A stretch of DNA of 64,000 bases from Pseudeuparius sepicola (lineage: Eukaryota > Arthropoda > Insecta > Coleoptera > Anthribidae). The notes under the pieces were generated by a model. The model did not search any database and was not told where the DNA came from. It was given only the letters and a program-made list of their open reading frames with translations. The DNA is taken from NCBI GenBank assembly GCA_963920635.1, contig OY987301.1:21742501-21806500 (forward strand). The letters are read 5' to 3'. Shown in pieces: positions 57,721 through 64,000 of this stretch (positions within the stretch are counted from its first letter, which is position 1; the number at the start of each line of letters is the position of its first letter). Position numbers and translations under genes: made by a program.

Positions 57721-58945
57721 TATACAGTGTGTTTCACTTTAAAACGGACAATTCCGTATTTTTCGAAATTTTGGTCGATCTTCAAAATTATTTTTTTAAC
57801 ATATCGTATTCAAAGAGCTCTATCCTTTGGGCTACAGTTATTTTATATACGATCATTCCATGGCCTACTGCAATCAAACGAAGACCCCAAAAATCACGAA
57901 ATCGTGTTAGGCATTTTTTGTTTGAAAAAATAATAAGTTCCATCGAATTCAGCTTACCTCAGATCCCTATTTCCGCAGTTTCAATATTCTAGCACTTACA
58001 GGGTGTTCAGAAAATAGGGCAAAATTTCGAAAAAATGGCACTTTTAGGAGTGCCCTGTATAAAACACGGGCCTTATTTTGTGAATGTTTTTTCACAAATC
58101 GAAAAGGTCTTGCCCAAGGTACTATTACAAATGATTTCGTATATCTACCTCATACAGGGTGTTCGGAAAGAAAAAGCCAATTTGCCCAATTTTTTAAAAT
58201 TCTTATCGTAAATTCAAAACTTTTTTGATTTTAGTAGCTTCTACTAATGCTCCTTACAACTTGTATGCATTTCTCCAACCTTTCTTGCAATTAGCAGTAA
58301 CCCTCTGCAGCTGTTCTTCTGAAATCGAACGACACACGTTCCAAGCAATTTTTAAGGTGAAGAACAGCAAGCTGCAGAGTGTTACTGCTAATTGCAAAAA
58401 AAATGTTGGACGAGTTATAACGAGGGTTAGTAAAAGCTACAAAATTTAAAAAAAGGTGTGAATTTACGACAAGAAATTTAAAAAAAAGGCAAATTCGCTT
58501 TTTCTTTCCGAATACCCTGTATCAGATAGACATACCAAATCATTTGTAATAGTGGCTTGGGCAAGACCATTTCGATTTGTGAAAAAACATTCACAAAATA
58601 AGGCCCGTGTTTTATACAGGGCACTCCTAAATGTGCAATTTTTTTCGAAATTTGGCCATATTTTCTGAGGGCTAGAATATTGAAACTGCGAAAATAGGGA
58701 TCTGAGCTAAGCTGAATTCGATGGCACTAATCATTTTTTAAAACAAAAAAATCCTAACACGATTTCGTGACTCTTAGGGTCTTCATTTGATTGCGGTAGG
58801 CCATGGAATGATCGTATATCAAAAAACTGTAGCCCAAAGGATAGAACTCTTTGAATACAATATGTTAAAAAAATAATTTTGAAGATAGACCAAAATTTCG
58901 AAAAATACAGAATTGTCCGTTTTAAAGTGAAACACACTGCGTATA
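57721..58945. mobile_element. 1.2-kb foldback with transposase C-terminus mirrored at its centre
   Basis: Ends TATACAGTGTGTTTCACTTT and AAGTGAAACACACTGCGTAT. The arms are continuous to about 58330. Close to the centre, each arm encodes the same short peptide block, with QLQRVTANCKK on the minus strand (about 58290-58330) and KLQSVTANCKK on the plus strand (about 58365-58400). The minus-strand version runs ISEEQLQRVTANCKKGWRNA, resembling the last residues of Tc1/mariner-type transposases. The element therefore looks like an inverted duplication of one transposon end including the gene's 3' tip. Confidence 0.8.
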
Positions 58946-59536
58946 ATCTTGATTTAATAAAACCTCATTTGTCTTAAGCTCATCTTTTATATAATCAATA
59001 AATCACGTTTTTAATACAATTCCTATGATATTTAAGAAATTATTAGATAGTAGTATTCATGTCAAATACAAGTTAGATTGAATCAATTACTTTTTGCTCG
59101 CCGGAACTAAACCTCCTATTACAAACACGTGAATAAAAATGGAAGGGGGATCGCCGGAGACGTCGCTTCGCGGTTGCGATTACTGCACAGTTGGAGTCAC
59201 CTGACCTAGCGTATCGTGTTTTTTGCTCGTTGGGTACGTCGTATAGATGATTCAAAACCTCATAAACTATGATATGGACTGAGCAATTACTAAAAATAAT
59301 CTAGATATGACTATTCATATCCATATCGATGGCAAACCTATGTCCCATATTTTAGACTTGCTAGTAATGCCTCGCGATTATCGTCATTTTGGTAAATTGC
59401 TCAGTTAAAGTTTTGAATTAGCGCTATACGTCGTTCGTATCATGATGGACACTGTGCAAGAGAATGGATATTATAAGAGCTTTTAACAAACATTTGCTTA
59501 TTATTTAGGCAATTCTGTGATACATTACTAACAAAT
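58946..59536. other. No recognised gene
   Basis: Nothing supportable. Confidence 0.5.
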
Positions 59537-59682
59537 CAGTTTGTTCGGCGAATGTTCGGTCTTACGTCCCAACTCCCGTCCTTGTCTGGCTCGTGAATAT
59601 ACGACCGATATCCGTCGTATAGTCATGAGTAAGACAAGGACGGGAGTTGTGACGTATGGCCGAACATTCTCTAAACAAACTG
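59537..59682. repeat. 146-bp hairpin
   Basis: CAGTTTGTT at 59537 and AACAAACTG ending at 59682 close a hairpin. GAATGTTCGG pairs with CCGAACATTC, and CAACTCCCGTCCTTGTC pairs with GACAAGGACGGGAGTTG, near an inner ATACGAC/GTCGTAT pair. The stem is nearly continuous, with a few small bulges. It may be a tiny MITE or a small-RNA precursor. Confidence 0.85.
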
Positions 59683-60334
59683 TAGATATATTTGATATTA
59701 GTACAATTACAATTCCAGCAAAAATGACGGCTGTATTTCATAGTATTTAACAGTTTAATATACCAGTACTCGATTCAACAACAAGAGGCATCAAATGAAA
59801 TGTTATACTGCTCTGACAAAAAAAGTGCTTGTTCAATAAAAATTAATTATCATAGAATCAGTTTTAGAACATGGTATTGATTCAATGAAGTAGGTACTGC
59901 ATTTAAATTATTCGTTCAAATTCAATATCAATTTGTAATTGAATTGATTGCGTTTGAGGAATACCTACATGTCATTGAATCAAACCTTGTTTTTTGACAA
60001 AACGACAGATTTTTCTCAATGTGCCTCGAATCATCCCGAACGTGTACCGCCTTGCTTCTAGAGCCAGAACGCCTTCTATACCCATACTGACTCCTCAAAT
60101 CCTTGTCTATCCATAGACGAGTATATGATTAACAATCCACTTAGTTTTGTTATCAAAAACTGACTGTATCTACCTATATTCCTCAAAAATGTTGTTGATG
60201 AAATATCTCAAGAATAAATTGTAACAATTCCTCACATTATTGCGAAAACCAATTCCACTCCACTCCAGGTCCGCTGCAGTCCCGGCAATGCCCACCAGAC
60301 CATGCATCGTTATTTAGCGTACAAAGGACGAACG

Positions 60335-61740
60335 TCGGCCCGGTAACCTGGTCACGTATTGCAATAGTCTTCCCGGCGATGGTCGCGCCAGATAAAGACA
60401 TTGTCCCGATTTCCATTAACCTCTTCCGGAAATTGGGGCCTATTTTAAGGGCAGCAGGGGCAGGTTAATACCAACCCCGATCTTCTTTAGGGAGAGTTTT
60501 TTGAGAAACGATGGCGTATAGGTTGAATGGGAATGACCGGGAAAGCAGGAGGGTATAACATGCAAATTGTATGCGGGTATAGGTGTATGAATTTTTTTAG
60601 GATACCTGTAACATACAAAAAATTCAGTTACGTCGTTTAATTTTTACACATTTAGATGAAAATATGACTTCTCGAAATTAAATACATACTTAAAATTTGA
60701 AAACTACATCGTCTTTTGTTTAAAATATATTTTTTAGACCTTTATATACTATTTAATGTTCCTGAGAGATGAAGCGACATATATTTCTAAGAATAAACTA
60801 TATAGATTAATTCTTCCCACAAACTGTTGAGTGAAGGGATAAAAATTAAATTGAAATCCACACTAAATTTTATTCCTCTCGAATTATGAAAATGTAAAAA
60901 CTTTTCCATTTGTAAGTTGGTTGCGGAACATTGGGACTTAAGATGATGATGCATCGTCGGCAGCGTGTTCATTACAAAAATAAATATACAACTATTACAT
61001 CATATATAACTATTTTTTCTTGAAATCGGCAGTAAAGTGTCCCAAAATCGTCATTAAAAGCTCAGAAATCGGCACTGAAGTAACCCATTATTGTACATTT
61101 TTTTCAATAGGTAAGCCTTGCCGAGATATAAACATCAAACGTCAGACGCGGAGCTATCGCCAGTCAAAAGTGACCAAATATTCAAAACCCGGCAATAAAG
61201 GCCCATTTAACTATTCGTACAGATTGCGTTACCTATATATAGCAACGCAATCTCTCAGTACAAATATTTTAGTAGATTTGAATATCAATAGATTTATTAT
61301 GGAGGCTGCACAACAAGCAGCAGTTTGGTTTTTCTGTTCGAAGCCGCCGTGTCTTTGTCATATTTGACCTAGGTAGAGCGATCGTCAAAGTCAAGCAACG
61401 CCCTTATTATTATTTTCTTGCCTAATAAAACTGTTTTTTTCCGCTTTCAAAAAAAAATAATACCTATGTACCTCGGCACTGAAGTTCCAGAGGCCTCGGC
61501 AACTAAATTCCACATGAGTCATAAAAAGTTGAACTTCAGTGCCTTGGTACATAAATAACTATTTTTTGTGCCAGGGAGATTTAAGTCGCTTTAACCTGTC
61601 CTAGATGTGCAATATTTCCCCCTTAAAAATCTCTCCCAATTTCCCTCAGGGATTAATGGAAATCGGGACAATGTCTTTATCTAGGGCGGCTATCGCCCGG
61701 GAAGACTATTGCTCTACGTGATCAGGTTACCGTACCATCG
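60335..61740. mobile_element. Inverted-repeat flanked segment containing repeat D1
   Basis: Arms of about 130 bp, 60340-60470 and 61610-61740, share AATAGTCTTCCCGG, AGATAAAGACATTGTCCCGA and TTTCCATTAA in opposite orientation. The 1.1-kb centre includes D1 copy 3. It could be one element of about 1.4 kb whose core is D1. Confidence 0.75.
61015..61570 (+). repeat. Dispersed repeat family D1, copy 3
   Basis: Matches 14870-15390 over its length, including AAAGTGACCAAATATTCAAA and TTGACCTAGGTAGAGCGA. The 115-residue frame in it is not open in the other copy and so is not a gene. Confidence 0.75.
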
Positions 61741-62570
61741 CTCGCCCTTTGCAAGTTATTAGATAACGGTGGCCTGGTGGCCGCGAGCAACGCTGCGGCA
61801 ATGCAGACGAAAAGTGGAATCGGTTTCCATGCTGATATTGAACTGAAAATTTTGAAGTTGCAATTTATTCATAGGATAGCTTGCTTGGAAAAACATGTTG
61901 GACCTAGACATGTAGAGAGTGTTCATTTAAAAACATACCACCCCCTATAAACAGGTCTAAAATCAAAGACTTCAGTGCTGCCTGACTGTCCGACAAGATT
62001 TAAATTTCTCCTGGAGGCACCTTTCGATATATTTACGGGCACATACATTTCTGGCTTGAATGTCTGCCTGAAAATGGGCGTTTTCTAATGACTGAGATCC
62101 TATATATCGACTGCAAATCAATATAGGATAGGTATATCCGATATAGGTATTACTTATATCGAGGATAGGTATCCTAAAAATAAATTTAGGATAGGTGGTT
62201 GTGCAACTGATGGCAACTCATCCGCGCCCCGAAGTTGGCAGCCTCGACGTGCGAGCTTTATTTCAGCTGATCAGTTGAACGCCGTTAACAAGCGGTTTTA
62301 ATATACTTATGAAAATATTTTTTCCTTTTCTGTTGACTTTTGAATTTTTTAAATTTTGGATTCGTTATAAGCTTTTCTTTCACCTGTGGTTAAATTTTTA
62401 CATCATAATTTAATCACCCTGTATAATTTTGAGCTGTGCAATTTATTTTCCTATCATTATTTGAGTAGAACTGCCTGGTTATATAATATTTGCAGTAAAA
62501 CGCACAACACTGTTTAGTTCTTGCAAGCTCTCAAAAAATTCCTAATTTCTTTAAATTTGAATACCTATGC
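61741..62570. other. No recognised gene
   Basis: ATAGGTAT-type short repeats at about 62100-62190; a lone TCACCCTGTATA at about 62414 is a MITE end. Nothing else supportable. Confidence 0.45.
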
Positions 62571-62696
62571 TTAGACAAATAGAGAGGACATCGCGCTTAG
62601 CTACTCTGCCTACGTAACAAAATCTATACACGGCAGGGGCTGCTGCATATAGATTTTGTTACGTCGTTTTGAACGGCAGCTATATTTTTTATATGT

Positions 62697-63582
62697 GTCA
62701 AACCTGGACCGACACTATATTAAAGACCCGAACATGACGTCATATTTCATTGTTGTTTACGGACTGAGGTGGCGCTACTCGCCGAAAAAAAAATGGCCAC
62801 TTGTTATATCAAGGTTATAGGGGGGTATTTTGTGGTTATTGGTGTGTCAGTTTCTACCGTTTAAAATGTTCCAAATTTTAAATATCCAGCTTTATTACGA
62901 TTTACCTTCTTTTTACGGTAACGAATTTTCTTTGCGTCCAGTATTTGGCAGTTTTATCCTATTAACACAGCTTTTATAGGTAGATTTGTTTGTGATTACA
63001 TGAAATTTCCATGCACATGAAGGAAATGGTATGCACACTGCGCAAACCGTTAGATGAATTGCAGAAGAATAAACACTATTTTGGAATTATGGGATGATCT
63101 GATCAACCAGCTGAAGAAGCAAAAATTCTAGATATTATTTTGGAAGAGTAGTTTGTAATGTATGCAAGAATGAAAATATAACATTTTGTTTATAGCTCCA
63201 AAGCGCATATAAAAAAGAAACTGAATATAAAAAAGAAACTGAAAAATCTAATGCGTTTTATGCTTATACTTACACTACAATTAACCATGGACTTCATTTC
63301 AAACCAAAAGGAACCAAATACTCTTGCTTGCTTTTTAGACTCGCTTTTCTTACGAAAATGTATGGAAATATACCTACCATGTGAACTTGTCAAATTAGAG
63401 GGACATAACAAACACATATTTTATTTCATTTTGAATGTTAAATTCGTTGTAAAAAATTCTGCAACAATGGTGTTTTAACATTAAACCACCGTGTAAATTT
63501 GTTTCGTCGTGTGGCTCCAGGGGCGATCGCTTGAAACAGTGCTATGCATAGGTCTTTAATGTAGTGTTGGTCCAGGTCAAAC
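62697..63582. mobile_element. 872-bp TIR element with 7-bp duplication GTCAAAC
   Basis: CTGGACCGACACTATATTAA at 62704 matches the inverse of the right end, CTGGACCAACACTACATTAA, which ends at 63575; the 25-bp ends have two mismatches. GTCAAAC precedes and follows it. The uninterrupted copy at about 1322-1337 reads GTGTCAAACAAAGCGAG, an empty site that confirms the boundaries. The open frame 63251-63478 has no domain I recognise. The superfamily is unclear: 7 bp could be an imperfect 8-bp duplication of hAT or P type. Confidence 0.85.
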
Positions 63583-63666
63583 AAAGCGAGTAGGTACGTT
63601 CTGAGTTAATTTCGTGAATTTGTGAATTAAACGTAATAGTGATTAAGGGGAAAATATACTCTTACG

Positions 63667-63737
63667 ATGCTGAATTTTTCAGCGTTTGGTTGCAAAAGCA
63701 GAAGTGAAAAGCAAGAGCCCTAGATTTCGTTTCACAG
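63667..63737 (+). pseudogene. Decayed THAP-like exon, copy 2
   Basis: Aligned base for base with 1411-1481, this copy begins MLNFSAFGCKSRSEKQEP and then has TAG at 63721. The first zinc-binding cysteine is replaced by Phe. The CACAG|GT donor is retained. It is a dead copy. Confidence 0.75.
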
Positions 63738-64000
63738 GTAAATATTTAACAAGCTACCTTTAAAAGATGCCTTTATAACTTTATTTTGCTCGATATACCT
63801 AACTTCTTCAAATTCCTTCTACCTTTTAGTATGATAATGTGCATTGTTTTGTTTGTAAATGGGACCAATATAATTATTTCTTTATTCATAGTTTCATAAA
63901 ATACGGGTTGGTTTCCATGGGCGTGCATTAATTATTTTATTTTGATTGATTCGAAATCGCCACTAGCTTTACATTTGATAAATTATCTGCAAATAAATAC

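Larger units (their letters stand above)
62571..64000 (+). mobile_element. THAP-exon TIR element, copy 2 (interrupted, runs off the window)
   Basis: It begins TTAGACAAATAGAGAGGACA and tracks 1225 onward, including TTTTGAACGG, ATATGTGTCAAAC, and AAAGCGAG...GTGATTAAGGGGAAAATATA. The copy is split by an 872-bp insertion at 62704-63575 and carries an extra local inversion (CTACGTAACAAAATCTATAC against TATAGATTTTGTTACG). Confidence 0.75.

Noticed and set aside
57705..57992. 95- and 73-residue frames as genes
   Set aside because: They lie in the foldback arm and are mirrored by a similar minus-strand frame in the other arm (58731-58937), so they reflect the palindrome.
63190..63478. Overlapping 75-residue frames in the 872-bp insertion as a transposase
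   Set aside because: No catalytic motif or zinc-finger pattern that I could align; too short.

Overview
The window looks like transposon-rich intergenic DNA from an insect nuclear genome. It is AT-rich and has no bacterial-type operon. The recognisable proteins are insect-type mobile-element families: an errantivirus, Jockey/CR1-like LINEs, hAT, mariner/IS630 and a THAP-domain fragment. Short terminal motifs of the ACAGGGTG type and GGTACCTA-like words recur throughout. The order cannot be fixed from the sequence. I found no complete cellular gene, no rRNA, no convincing tRNA and no CRISPR array.

Layout. 1-2 kb: a 760-bp inverted-repeat element carrying a THAP-like first exon. A second, decayed copy starts at 62571, runs off the right edge, and is interrupted by an 872-bp insertion with clear terminal repeats. 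2.3-9 kb: foldback elements, a LINE/SINE-like tail, an inverse copy of a dispersed repeat and a broken hAT transposase (about 6394-7064). 10.3-11.1 kb: a perfect 117-bp-arm palindrome and a small MITE. 12.4-14.4 kb: LINE fragments on both strands with (AAT)n tails, one with a striking 3' hairpin. 17-20.5 kb: nested hairpin elements and a 1.5-kb foldback enclosing the end of a mariner-like transposase. 22.4-28.6 kb: a decayed hAT-like transposase region next to, and probably containing, a very young errantivirus-like retrotransposon at 23783-28383 (minus strand). 29.9-30.6 kb: a LINE reverse-transcriptase relic. 32.4-41.2 kb: foldbacks and a 2.3-kb hAT element with an 8-bp target duplication. 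42.4-43.1 kb: a 645-bp hAT-like element made almost wholly of ATCGAT-rich minisatellite. 43.3-46.9 kb: a CpG-rich island with internal duplications between inverted ACAGGGTGTA ends. 48.8-64 kb: more copies of the same foldback and dispersed-repeat families, a 706-bp hAT MITE, and a 146-bp hairpin.

The most informative element is the errantivirus. Its two 197-bp LTRs appear identical, it has a perfect 4-bp target duplication (CCTA), a primer-binding-like site and a polypurine tract. Its gag and env-TM frames are long and open, but reverse transcriptase, most of RNase H and the integrase core are missing. What remains of pol is one open frame (protease, RNase H tail, integrase zinc-finger start, env-like part), reached from gag through an in-phase A-AAT-TTT slippery heptamer. 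It looks like a recently moved non-autonomous copy that depended on enzymes supplied in trans.

A second theme is foldback (long inverted repeat) elements ending in TACAGGGTG or TACAGTGTG. Two of them contain C-terminal transposase coding of mariner/IS630 type, which suggests what mobilised the group. All alignments were made by eye; coordinates of decayed repeats are approximate.
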